From Coprinellus micaceus (lineage: Eukaryota; Basidiomycota; Agaricomycetes; Agaricales; Psathyrellaceae): a DNA stretch of 64,000 nucleotides. The notes beneath the pieces are model-generated. The model was not told where the DNA came from. It did no database searches and saw only the letters and a program-made list of their open reading frames with translations. Every line of letters starts with the position of its first letter. Positions within the stretch are counted from its first letter, which is position 1. The translations under genes and the position numbers were made by a program. The stretch spans positions 1,054,001 to 1,118,000 of the forward strand of contig OX596336.1 in assembly GCA_951394405.1 (NCBI GenBank). The letters run 5' to 3'. Below, piece after piece: positions 36,749-46,845 of the stretch.

Positions 36749-36818
36749 ATAGAGCGCTCTTCTTACATTTGCCATCCGCCATCCCCGGTCACCCACTATA
36801 CAGTCACTTGAACCCACC

Positions 36819-37064
36819 ATGTCAGAATATGGCCCACCGCCACCCACTGCCTGCCCTTGGAGACCCCGACCAAACTGGTATGACCCGAACCCTGAATGCC
36901 AGCAGGAGAATATCACTCGTTTACGCGGTGGCAACAGCTCCACACCTCCGCCAGTGCCCACACCACCAGCTCTACCTCCGAAACGAGTTGATGCTGTCAC
37001 GAATCTATCAAAAGGCATTCAGTCTCTGAGCATCAACAGCACCAATTCCAAGTCCAAGAGGTGA
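36819..37064 (+). CDS. 81-aa Pro-rich small protein
   Basis: A single exon with a TATA box upstream. The protein starts MSEYGPPPPTACPWRPRPNW, has a Pro-rich centre (PPPVPTPPALPPKR) and ends with a short helix (VTNLSKGIQSLSIN) and a basic tail. Composition and promoter favour a real gene. No family recognised; no signal peptide. Confidence 0.6.
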   Translation: MSEYGPPPPTACPWRPRPNWYDPNPECQQENITRLRGGNSSTPPPVPTPPALPPKRVDAVTNLSKGIQSLSINSTNSKSKR

Positions 37065-37242
37065 TAGTAAATTGGTTTGAAGTGGTCTAGCCTTGTTGTA
37101 CGTTGTTGTCACCGTTTATACCAAGGTTCTATTGACCAAACATGCAAGTAGACTCTTCGACGCGCAATGACAATAGATCCAAGTTTGTCTCTTGGTACCA
37201 GTAGTATTACGACGACCTGTAGTGCGCGCATACAGGCTCCAA

Positions 37243-39245
37243 CTATTCGTCGACCTTTCCATATCCCTTCTCCAATCTAAACCTCTTTAACCCCTCCTCC
37301 CTCGTCCACGGAACCTCCTCTTCCCAATGGGTAACAACAACCACCGCCTGGTGGTTACCAAACGCCTGCCCGCCCTTGAAATATTTCTTAATAGCGTTGA
37401 TCATTCCCTCTTCCATCCCACTCCAGACTTCGTCAAGGATAACCAACGGAGCCTGGCCAACAAGAGCACGCATCAGAAGCACGACTCGTTGCTCGCCCTG
37501 TGTGAGCGAGGTTATCGGGCGGGTTGCAAATACCCTCGTTGGTTCTGGGGGTGATCCTTCGCTCGTAATTTCGGGTACCGGTTTGTCTGCCCACGATTCA
37601 GGCCCCAGCGCCTCCAACACCTCCCAACACCTCTTCACCCTCCACTGCCGAACCTCTTCCCTCTGCCCATCCTCAAAAATATCATCAACACTAACCTCCC
37701 CCACATCCTTACTCGCAGGAACAAATACGCCCCCGAAGCCCGTCTGCACCGCGTCCCACACGTTCATCCCCGGCTCTCGTCTCGGAAACGCGTCGAAGAG
37801 CTCCGGGGAGAGGATTCCGATGCTCGACTTGAGTACGGGCGTGGGTATGCGTTTACGGTGGGCCAGGGTTGGGTTCGAACCCCGGGTTGAGGGGGAGAAT
37901 GTGGGTGGGAGTAGGAGATGTTTTTGTACGTATGATTGAGGGTGGTCCCCTGTGATCAAGGAGAGAAGAGTCGTCTTGCCGGAGCCGTTTTGGCCTTGAA
38001 GATGCCATCGGTCGCCTTGTCGGATCTGCCATGAGAGTTGGTTAAGGATCTGTAAGCAGCACCGAGTAAGCTTGAGCTATGAAAATCAGCAGTGTTCTAG
38101 ACGCTTCACCTTGCGTTTTCCTTGATATATCACGTTGATATCCTGCAAGTCTACGACCAACGGTGCATCCTCACGAGCTTTCTCGCTCTTGAGCACCCCT
38201 GCTAGCCCACTACCAAATCTGTTGACCCATACCTCGCCGCTATCGTCTTTAAAATGGCGCTTCACAAAGTCACCAAAGAACTCATTCCTCGGCCCTGCCC
38301 AGAATGTGTCATTCTCCAAGAACGCGATATGTGAGACAAAGGCAGGTGCAACGTCCTTGAGTCCACCGTGTAGGTGGTCTACGACCTCTTGAAGCCGGTA
38401 GCTACTCAGGACGCTGGGGCAGTAGGTTGGGGACGCCTTGAAGGATTGAAGGAGGTGGACGAGGCGGTCGCGAGATTCAATATCCAAACCGGCTATTGAT
38501 GAGAGGCAATAAAGCGTCAGACGCGCGCATAAGATACCAGAGGAGAGGATACATACTCAACGGTTCATCCAGGAGAAGAATATCCGGCCTCCGCAAGATA
38601 GCCCTTGCAATCCTCGCTCTACGCGTCTGCCCATTACTCAGAGCGATCAACGGTACACTCAGGAGGGGCATCAGGCCCAAACTCTCCAGCAACTCCCGGT
38701 ACTCCCCCTCGTCAATTGGGCGCTGGCCGTCCCCATGACGATGTTCGCTCATGTGAACGCGCTCTTCCTGTAGGATTTCTTCGAACCTCTCCCCGAGAGT
38801 CTTATCATCCCCGTCCCGCATTGCACCGTACCGCGCAGTGTAGTCGTAGAACTCCCCGGTGCTACTCCCTGAATGTCGGAAGGATACGAACTTGAGGCGG
38901 GAGAAGGCATCGAGGTCGAGATTTTTGAACTTGGGGTAGAGACTGTCTGGGGGTGTCGGCGAGACCCTAGTGTGTCCGAGGAGGGTCTACGCACGAATTG
39001 ACAATTCTAAGTTAGTACATGCTATCCTCATAATAGCTCACAAGGGACTGTACGTACCTGGAAGATATGCCCTTCCCCCTGCCTACCAACGCCCACGAAT
39101 CCTTCGCGTCAACCGACCAGTCTGCATTCCCAATTTCGAAGAGGGGTTTGGACCGCTTGTTCGCTGCCCCGAGCGCATATACAGCCGAGTTGCTGGGAAT
39201 GTGGATCAGAGGTATGCTCTGACGGACAACGAGACTGGGGTGCAT
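37243..39245 (-). CDS. Soluble twin ABC ATPase (YDR061W-like)
   Basis: Two nucleotide-binding domains in one chain and no membrane segments, like the yeast YDR061W group of non-transporter ABC ATPases. NBD1: FEIGNADWSVDAKDSWALVG, a degenerate P-loop region (GRGKGISS), TLLGHTRVSP, signature LSNGQTRRARIARAIL, Walker B DILLLDEPL and D-loop TGLDIESRD after a phase-1 intron. NBD2: LVVDLQDINVIYQGK, LSWQIRQGDRWHLQGQNG, intact Walker A GQNGSGKTTLL, signature SLTQGEQRVVLLMRAL, Walker B PLVILDEVWSGM, and an H-loop in VVVVTHWEEEVPW. The stop is at 37245-37243. The ATG at 39245 is the first in frame after an upstream stop. The gene is divergent from the F-box gene. A C-terminal remnant of a second copy lies at 42697-42780. 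Confidence 0.85.
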
Positions 39246-39743
39246 CGTCCCCCAGGTTCGTCGCGCTCCGAGCTAGCTCGGCGACGTCTTCAAGCAACGC
39301 CAACGCACGCCAACACTGCCCAGACGATGGCGAGGACGTGAGCGGAGCGGAAAGAAAACGTATTGCGCCATTCGCATACCCCGGGATGTGGACGGAACCA
39401 AACTGTGGGGAACCATGATGACGCACTCCGGTCATCGTCAATCATTGTCCGAAGCGCCGAAGACTCGGGGCGGATTCGGCGCCTTGGGTGGCCCCTAGGT
39501 CGACCTTGGTGACGGGGCCCCCGTCCAATTCCACTACAACTTGAGGCTTTTGTGGCTCAAGCTTAAACCTGTGACCTAGCCAGTCGTCGAGTAGCCCTGG
39601 AGTCGCGGCTGTGTCACTCGTGGGGGTGTTCCTTAACAGCCTCTTGACTAAATTAGGAGCGGCTTGCTTCTTTACTTCCGACCATCATCATCCCGACGAT
39701 CCAAAGGAAACGCCGCCTCTTGCTCCTTCGCGCCGGGTCGAAT
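39246..39743. promoter_or_regulatory. Divergent promoter region, ABC ATPase / F-box gene
   Basis: This 498-bp region separates the two divergent genes. Its right half (about 39400-39743) has diverged but recognisable similarity to the flanks of the mobile-element insertion: left flank about 42800-42978, right flank about 62492-62585 (for example GCTTCTTTACTTCCGACCA). It therefore serves as an uninterrupted reference for the insertion site. Confidence 0.6.
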
Positions 39744-42415
39744 ATGGTCTCTACTAGTCGGCAAGCTGCTCTGGGGCAGAGCTCAACAAGTATGCAAGCA
39801 ATTCTACCTCAGGGCTCGTCACACTCCCCGGTCTCATCTACTAGTGCTAGCAATGGGCACTCCCAAGGTATGTACGCGCATATATCCCAATAAAACGCGC
39901 ATACAGCAGGTCTCGAGCGCAGCAGACGCGTCAAATTGACATTAACCTCAGATTCCACCACACTGACGACGTCGGCGGGTGAAGCGGACCCGGGCAGCTC
40001 AGTGGACCCCCAAGTCGCAGGCGGAGCCAAAGGGACAGCCACCCCAAAACGTCCCCAAAAGCGAAGGAAGGGGAAATGGAGTGCTAATATGAAGAAAGAC
40101 GCCTTATTGGCTCGGGAAGCCAAGATGTCCCTCCTCCGCAACTTTCTGCAGCTTCCGCTCGACATCATCCTCGAGGTACGCTGGTATTGATATGACTTTA
40201 CCGTGTTTCTGATATGGTGGTCCTTCAAGATGTTCAGCCATTTGCACCCCAGGACCCTCCTTTCCATCTCCCGCACCAGTAAAGAGCTTCGCGCGATGGT
40301 CCTTTCTCCAAGGCATGCAGATTTGTGGCGGAACGCTCGGGAGGAAGCCGGAGTACCGCCGCTCCCTGAAGGGTTCTCCGAGCCTCGATGGGCTTCCCTT
40401 CTTTTCGACACCGATTGCTGCCAGGTGAGGAACTGGAGTCATACTCATCATCTCATTTCACTTAATCCAAATGGCGGAGTCTTCAGGTTTGCTGGAATGC
40501 CACCAGTGCGGAAGTGAACTGGTATTTTCTTAGGCGCATTTGCTACGGATGCCAACTCCAGTACGTCGTGTCGCTCGTACTGTCCTCGCCCAAGGCATCC
40601 GCTGACATGGCATGTTGCAGCATGATTCGACTTCCAATCTCTAGCTACAATTCTACGCACGGCGACGAAGCCACTCGATTGATGCTAAGTTCGGTGGACA
40701 TCGAGGTCATGGAATATGTTCCTTGGGGCCGTAATATCAGCCACGGTCAGGCTGTTCTCTTCTGGGACGCTATCAAGGTGATCAAAACCTGGCAAGAGCT
40801 CTCCAAGCACACCGACCACGCAGGCAGAAAGGCGTTCCACTTGTGGAAGTTACGCCGTCGAGAGATAATCCGGAAGAACCTGAACGTGAGTCTACCGCGG
40901 CGAAGCGTTTCAATGACAACTCGCCCTCAACTCGCCCCAAATAGCTGATTCCCACGTATCAATTGTGGAGGACGAATTGTCTCTATCCATCCAAGAGGCT
41001 GATAAAGCATCGGCAAAATCGTTGGGTAGAGGAGCGCAAATACATGGATTTCGAAGAGTAAAGTGCCTCTCCGTTATAAGCTCTGTTCGTTGGAACTAAC
41101 ATACCGTGTGCTTGTGCGTTGAAAGAATTAAAGGTCGACTGAGGGAAGCTGGGCACAGAACAGAGGACATAGAGATGACTAAACTGTTATATCCCGCCCC
41201 AGACCTGCTGGACGGGTCCACCGCCTCAGATGCAGGTGCGGTTTCCCAGAAAAAGAAAGGCGACATCCTGATCGTCCTATTTTATAGATTGGGAGAGGAT
41301 GAGCCCCTTTCTCGAAGCTAGCGTCAGAAAGGTCAAAGATTTTCGCATCGCGCTCGAAATGGAGCTCGTGGCGCACGAACGCTTTACGGTCTTCGAGGGG
41401 GTATATGAAACGTTTCTCGACACTTTGCCGCCCTCGGAAAGATATCGTTGCCCCGAAGTCTCTTCCTTTCGCACAGATGTGGACGTTGTTGCTATACTGG
41501 AGGCCAGTAAGAGCATTACGATCACGCAAGCTCACTTCCAGCCCATCGCTAATAAAATGCAGGCGGCCATCGACCAGGTACACAAGGAGCTCAAGCAAAG
41601 TATTGCGAAGCTTGTGCCAATGTATTTTGGCATGCCAGAACTTTACCAACCCTGGTTGCGGGCAGACTATGTATATACCAGGCACCTTCCCGCAGACAAC
41701 GTCCCCGCAAGGGCAGAGGACGGCGTCCTGGTTGGCTGGGATATGATCACAAGCCACAGACACAGAGGGCATTCCAAAACATGGTTACGACCCGGAGTAC
41801 CGATCCAGGTGCCTAGGGCATTCGGCTATAACCTTCAGTCCTCGATAGACTCCTATAAGTTGATTGAAATGGCTGGTCTGTCTGATGGAGTCACCGTCAG
41901 GGAAATTGACGAGAGAGACCCTCGATTTGTATGGGAGAACGTAGGGGGTACGGGAGGATTGACGGTGTTCACGTGGCGAGCAGCGGTATGTCCATAATCG
42001 TTTGATTCCGCAGGGAAGTACATCTCAACAATACTCTAGCTTGCCCGTCTGTATGAAATCGGGATTCGAACAGTATCGGATCAGATGCGTCTAGCTACTA
42101 TGGAAGAGAAGACGGCAGCCAAAGCATTTGAAGTCATTGCTCGGCAACAGGCGAAGGCATGGGCGTGCAACCATTGCCCTCAGTATCTTGAAGCATCAGA
42201 CGCTGATACCAAACCGGCGATTCTCGCACACCTGGCTGGGAAGTGAGTACATATACTTGATCTCACACTCAAGGACGATGGGCTGACTGAGGCGGATATC
42301 AAGGCACGGCGTAACGGACCCTGAAATGTCAAGGGACTACTTCGTCAACGAGCGCTGCCGATATGCGTATGAAGTTCCTTATAAGACCCAACCCATGGGT
42401 CGCCTCGACGACTAG
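39744..42415 (+). CDS. F-box protein with C-terminal zinc-finger-like motif, copy 1
   Basis: ATG at 39744 (MVSTSRQAALGQSS). The first intron starts GTATGT after GHSQ. Exon 2 ends in a basic patch (KRPQKRRKGKWS) and the F-box start FLQLPLDIILE. After a short intron the F-box continues MFSHLHPRTLLSISRTSKEL, then RHADLWRNAREEAG, PEGFSEPRWASLLFD. Later exons contain EVMEYVPWGR, LWKLRRREIIRKNLN and a long helical region. Near the end a C..C/H...H motif (ACNHCPQYLEA, ILAHLAGKHGV) suggests a zinc finger. It ends RLDD, TAG at 42413-42415. Likely an SCF substrate receptor of unknown target. About six or more introns; later borders approximate. It has a paralogue at 62586. Confidence 0.8.
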
Positions 42416-42696
42416 TCGGGGATCTATCGTTCTGCAAGCACGGATAGTAGAGATACGCGGAATTGATGACAAGAAGGGCGCCTGGGGTGCTATTAATGCC
42501 AAGAACCGGACTTGAGCGCAATCAAGCGCCCAATACGCGATGACGTCAATCCTTCGCGCTTCGATTTGTGAAGGCTCTTCCGGACTGGTGGTATGATTGA
42601 GGAGTAGAGGGCTTGTATTGAGAATGGTATATGGTACACGGGGCTGATAACTGCTATGTTCCAAGAAGCTAGATATAACATGGGGCCGCGCTTCCG
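42416..42696. other. Intergenic
   Basis: The 3' region of F-box copy 1. No gene seen. Confidence 0.4.
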
Positions 42697-42780
42697 CTAC
42701 TCCTCCAAATTCCCATACCCTTCTCCAACCTCAGCCATTAAGGCGCTCCTTCCTCGTCCAGGGCACCCCCTCCCATGCCC
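42697..42780 (-). pseudogene. C-terminal remnant of a second ABC ATPase
   Basis: About 28 codons plus the stop align with the last codons of the ABC ATPase at 37243-37330. Both end with a Gly-Tyr-Gly motif shortly before an acidic tail and TAG (EKGYGKVDE in the intact gene, EGYGNLEE here). The nucleotide context (ATACCCTTCTCCAA, CCTCGTCCA) also matches. Everything upstream, including both NBDs, is missing, so a copy of the gene was deleted after duplication. Confidence 0.72.
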
Positions 42781-42784
42781 CCCT

Positions 42785-42978
42785 TCGTCTAATTCTAAGC
42801 TTCATTGAGAAAACGATGATGACGCACTCCGATTATCGTTGGTCAGTGTCCGAGGTGCCGATGTCCGACCTCCTCGTTACTAGTTTTCTTGACCAACCCC
42901 ACAACTATCTGTGGCTTCTGTGTTGGGCGGTCCAAGAATCGTGGTGTGGCACTCGCTCGTGGTTGGTTATTCACAGCC
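42785..42978 (+). other. Left flank of element: distal 5' region of F-box copy 2
   Basis: The sequence resembles the region around 39400-39600 upstream of F-box copy 1 (shared GATGATGACGCACTCCG and flanks). It was once continuous with 62492 onward and is now separated by the two mobile-element copies. Confidence 0.6.
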
Positions 42979-42983
42979 ACTTA
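42979..42983. repeat. ACTTA, left end (possible crossover core)
   Basis: Left boundary of the unit: flank AGCC, then ACTTA, then TATCGAG. The same five bases occur at both other boundaries. Confidence 0.65.
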
Positions 42984-43361
42984 TATCGAGAGATTTAAGG
43001 TCGCTTGGGCCGTGGAACGGAGTCCCGTCCTTGGCGTTTCCTTTGCAGGAAGGTGGCCGAGGTGCCGGGCGAGGGCCCGAGCGGTTCGCCTGGGCCTTCC
43101 CCTTTTGTCCTGGATCCGGGTGATGGACCCCCGGTTCGGGGTCTTATGTAACAATCTAATCTAATCTGAACGTCACGTGCCTTTTCGACCCGCGCCAGTT
43201 CGACGCGTAATTGATTTCTCCTTGCTCTCATTGATCATGTTCGCGACGCGTTGTGGCCATCCTTGGGGGGATATCGGCCTCGGGCCCCCTCGCTTAGCTC
43301 ACATATCTCCCTCTAAGCCTCACCCCGCTTCCCAGACGCGCCAGAAGCCATCTGATTTGAG

Positions 43362-44010
43362 ATGAGCTCCGGATCGAGAACCAGGTCAGTGGGTGCTGCT
43401 CTATATTCGCTCCCTTCACTCACCCTCACACCCTCAGCACTCTCTACACGTTAAAGAATGTTGTTGGGCTCTCGTCGCTCCATCCTCTCAAACCGCATCT
43501 GTATCCAACATGCCGTGGCATCGGGTGTCTGCATGGACCTGGGCACCAAACCAGGAGCCGGTACGTGCAGCGCTCGCTCTGTTGTGGGGCCGTCTGGACG
43601 CGTTTTCTACGCGTTTTCTTCCAGGAGGTGCTCAAGTGCGATCCTGGGCAGTACTAGAATACGAGCACAGGGTCGCGGCACACCGGTGAATGTGGTGAGT
43701 CAATTTTCAAAAACCCCTTCCCCACGTCCCTCTCTCTCAAGCATGGGGCGCCGTGAATCTGGGGCCTCGATGGTGTTCTCCATGCCGAATTTTAGAAACT
43801 AATGTCTTCGGGGCTGTGCTAACGTTCCGTTCCAGCCATATACAACCCAGTGCCGAAAAGTGCATGTTCTCCTTAGAAGAACACGATGCGGGGTGGCGAC
43901 GAATTTGCCATTCGCATTTCGCAAATATGGCGGTGCGTTTCTCGTTCGCCACCTCAGCTCTCGCATCTCATCATTCCCTAGACGATGAGCCCACGCTCGA
44001 GGGTGCTTGA
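43362..44010 (+). CDS. Divergent histone H2A-like protein, element copy 1
   Basis: Four exons (43362-43384, 43457-43560, 43625-43685, 43836-44010) join in phase to 120 aa, the size of a core H2A. Around the exon 2/3 join the product reads GAG(G)AQVRSWAVLEY, against the canonical H2A alpha-2 GAGAPVYLAAVLEY; a CAG/GAG acceptor choice adds or removes one Gly. Upstream, NRICIQHAV fits the R-A-G-L/I-Q-F-P-V block. Downstream, HIQPSAEKCMFSLEE fits the L2/alpha-3 I-I-P-R-H-L...D-E-E block. About nine residues of the alpha-2/L2 loop are missing relative to H2A. This intron uses a weaker GTGAAT donor, because the better GTGAGT nearby lies behind an in-frame TGA. The branch site GCTAAC is well placed. 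A nuclear, H2B-partnering role is inferred. An alternative last intron at 43939 cannot be excluded. Confidence 0.6.
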
Positions 44011-45986
44011 GCTCACGTCGTTTTCAGCTCAATAGGCGATGTGTCGAGTGGCTGCCGTGCACCATCCTTTGCACTGATGTGTTGGCATTGTGGGCGTGCA
44101 GACGCGTTTCCATCGACGGGCTGACCTTGGGATGAGGAACGTGGACTGGTGGGGGGTGAGCGAGGGCCGAGAGGGTGTTCACCGTGATTGGCTTTGAAAG
44201 GTGTCTTTAAACCCACCCGTTTCGACGTCAGTTTCGATGTCAAGATCTATTTATTGTATACTCATTGCACGATGTTTCGAAGGAATGTACCGACCCCTAC
44301 ATTCGTTCTCCTCGCCTTCTAACCGTTCCCCCACTCTGTCGTGCCTCCAAGACCTAACAAACAAGGTAAGTAGTTATTGCCGTCGTCCTCACCCTCTGAA
44401 ACCAATTGCTAAATTGCTATTACTAACTCACCTTACCGACGGCTCTCGTGTACCTTCTACACGACCCTACACTTACCCCTGATTCGTTCGGCCTCGTTTA
44501 CCGTCACCTGGTGCCCTATCACTCAACTGCGAGGGCTTGTGGTCTTTCAGAGCCCGTTGTCACAGTCAGTGGCCTTCGGGGGCTCGTCATCGCTACGACC
44601 CCACCTGACCTCCTCCCCACTCCGCCATACGCATTGCCGCCGTGCCTCCAGGTCCTTGGAAGTGAGGTAAGTAATACTTGCCATTGAACCCAGCCCACTA
44701 ACCCACCTTATCCGCAGCGCCCGTGTACCCACACAACTCCACCTTCTCCATCCATTTGGCTTCACCTGCCGTTACTAACACCTCGTCTATGTGGGCTTGC
44801 GGCCCTTCGCGGCTGGTCGTCGTGGTTGCGGTCGTCCTATTGGGTTGCCGGGTCATGTCTTGAATGATGTGTAAGCCCACCTCACCTTGCGATGTTGAAA
44901 CCGCACATACTCACCTTACGCTTCGCAGGGGCAAGAAAATAACGCGCCAGCAAGCATGTCCTCACCGTCCGCTCTCCTGTATCCCATTCCACCCCATCCT
45001 TCGCACTCTCCTTTCCCCTCCTTTCCCCACCACACTCTCTCGTACTCCCTGCGGCTTCCCACCCACACTCTCACCTCATTGTGTCGTCCCTTCTTCAAGT
45101 GCTCTTGTTTTGGGAGGGAGTTGGAGCCCTCCAGCTTTGACACCTTCCCCCCCTGTGTTGGATCTTCGACGTTGGGTGTCAACACCGTCGTACGGCACCT
45201 CCCCTCCATGCCCACATCCTCCCTCCCTCCTCTCGCCACACATGATGCCATGGCTCGAATGGGATAGCAAGTGCTAGGTGGAGCGCAGGGTCTCGTCTGA
45301 AGTGAGCTAGTGACCGGCCGAGTTCGGGTTCATTTGGCGGTGTCGTTTTGGGAGGGCGATGGTAGGCAGGTGAGTGTGGTGAGTTGGGAAATGGTGGTCA
45401 CGAATCAGGAAGCGGAAGGGATGGGTATACTTGGGAGACGGGGTCTACTGGGATGTGAGTATTTTTACCGTTCGCTGCGGTACGACACGAGACTGACCTC
45501 GTTGCGCAAAGAAGTGGCCGATTGCCGTGTACGAGTGCTGACATGTTCTAGGTTGCACATAGTGCAGAGAGGGCGAGGATGCGCAAGGCAGGCGAGCAAC
45601 GGCGCGTAAGGAACATCGAAGGGGCCTACACCAGCGGAGGATATGGAGGATGCGAAGGAGACCCCTGACCCACTTCTCGATCGACCAGCGGCGGCGGTTC
45701 GGAGGCGCGAAGGCCGCGAAGAAGACTTCCAAATCCCCCCCTCCCCCCTTGGATTATTGCAAGGAGGTCTACCCCTCTACCCCTCCTTGAAGTATTAGTA
45801 TCGTGTACTTATGTGATGCTCCCCGCTCCCCTTTTCTCCTCTACTCTTTGACTCTATCTGCGGACTGACCCGTTGTGCATCGTACATCATTGTATTTTCA
45901 TAATCTTATTCAAATGCTTATAATCGCTAGTTGTAATCAAAGTATCTCTTTCTAAATTTCACGGCTTGTCTGCATGTGTGAAGCCT
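44011..45986. other. Unresolved region with repeated exon-like modules, copy 1
   Basis: The minus strand shows a repeated pattern: a segment ending ...AAG, a GTGAGT/GTGGGT donor, a short intron, then a CTTGG/CCTGGAGGCACG exon start. It occurs near 44710-44640 and 44430-44340, with a related donor near 44910. A minus frame at 44880-44698 (LVTAGEAKWMEKVELCGYTG) continues across such a join, but no full model results. On the plus strand, 45310-45609 is a 99-codon frame, and a splice variant ends with an Arg-rich stretch. Which strand is transcribed is undecided. Confidence 0.35.
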
Positions 45987-46657
45987 TTAGTTCACCGTCA
46001 GTGTTAAGTCAAAAGATATATGCACAAGCCACGAACGGAGTACTGCATTGGCGCCTGCCGATGCTGCGCAATGCCCAATCTCCCCTGGGAAGAGTGCCTG
46101 GACGGCTGCTTCAATATCCCGGATGCGCACAATTGAGCGACGTTGGTCTTTTGCATGCTCTGCATGCCAGCAGGATAAGGGACTGGTTAGCGGCTGGAAA
46201 TAAAATTTACTGTGCAGTACCTACGGCGGGCTTTCATTGCGATCGCCTGAAGGGAGCAATTCAGGATATTGTTGATGATCTCCTGAGCTTGCATCGACAG
46301 CTTGAACGAGGCGCCGTGGATAATCTGGAGAACTGAATTTCATTCAGATGTGAACGACTTGGAGCGTGTGTGGCCCGTACCTCTCGAGACCTCATGTGAG
46401 AGATCAATTGTTGGATACGGTCCCCTAGATATCCTCCACCTCGGCCGGGGTCGGCAGCGTGCTCGAGCGTGCCCAAGGGAGCTTCCGACAGCGAGCTTCG
46501 AAAATCCTGGTAGTTTCTGAACTTTAGGGTCGGCGAGTGATGTGACGCTGTATCGACGCTCGTACTCCTCCAGAAGATCACCAACAACAGATGGGTCATA
46601 TTCGGAGATGTCGTCGTCGCTAGACTCCAGGAGTTTCTGGATCGGAGGTAATGGCAT
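45987..46657 (-). CDS. Divergent histone H2B-like protein, element copy 1
   Basis: Four exons (46657-46566, 46516-46381, 46324-46225, 46159-45987) with consensus GT-AG introns join in phase to 166 aa. Residues 1-58 are acidic and Ser-rich, not the usual basic H2B tail. The histone fold follows: alpha-1 YLGDRIQQLISHMRS, alpha-2 QAQEIINNILNCSLQAIAMK, then alpha-3/alpha-C from R123, RDIEAAVQALFPGEIGHCAA, S143-A-G...A148-V149. This matches the H2B signature [27 protein letters not shown] at about 13 of 30 positions with the PGE motif intact. The four-exon frame continuity argues for function. Likely a nuclear partner of the H2A-like protein in the same element. Role inferred: chromatin packaging or marking of the element or recombination intermediate. 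A plus-strand frame at 45974-46336 is antisense. Confidence 0.8.
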
Positions 46658-46845
46658 TGTGTGAGCATCTAACTTCGAGTCGTAGTTTCCGCAGTTAATA
46701 TATACGCTCACGGAGTGGGATGAGACACAACATCCATTCACTGGGGTCAAGAAGGGATGGTTCTGCACATAAAAGGGAGCAGGAATAATTGAGAAAACTA
46801 TCTAAGACAATCGGTAAGACACAAGACAGGGTACGGGAGGAGAGG

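Noticed and set aside
44916..45251. 111-codon minus frame as a complete protein in the element
   Set aside because: Gly/Arg-rich with several internal consensus splice sites; left inside the unresolved region instead.
45974..46336. 120-codon plus-strand frame in the element
   Set aside because: It overlaps the H2B-like exons on the opposite strand, whose spliced product has a recognisable histone fold.
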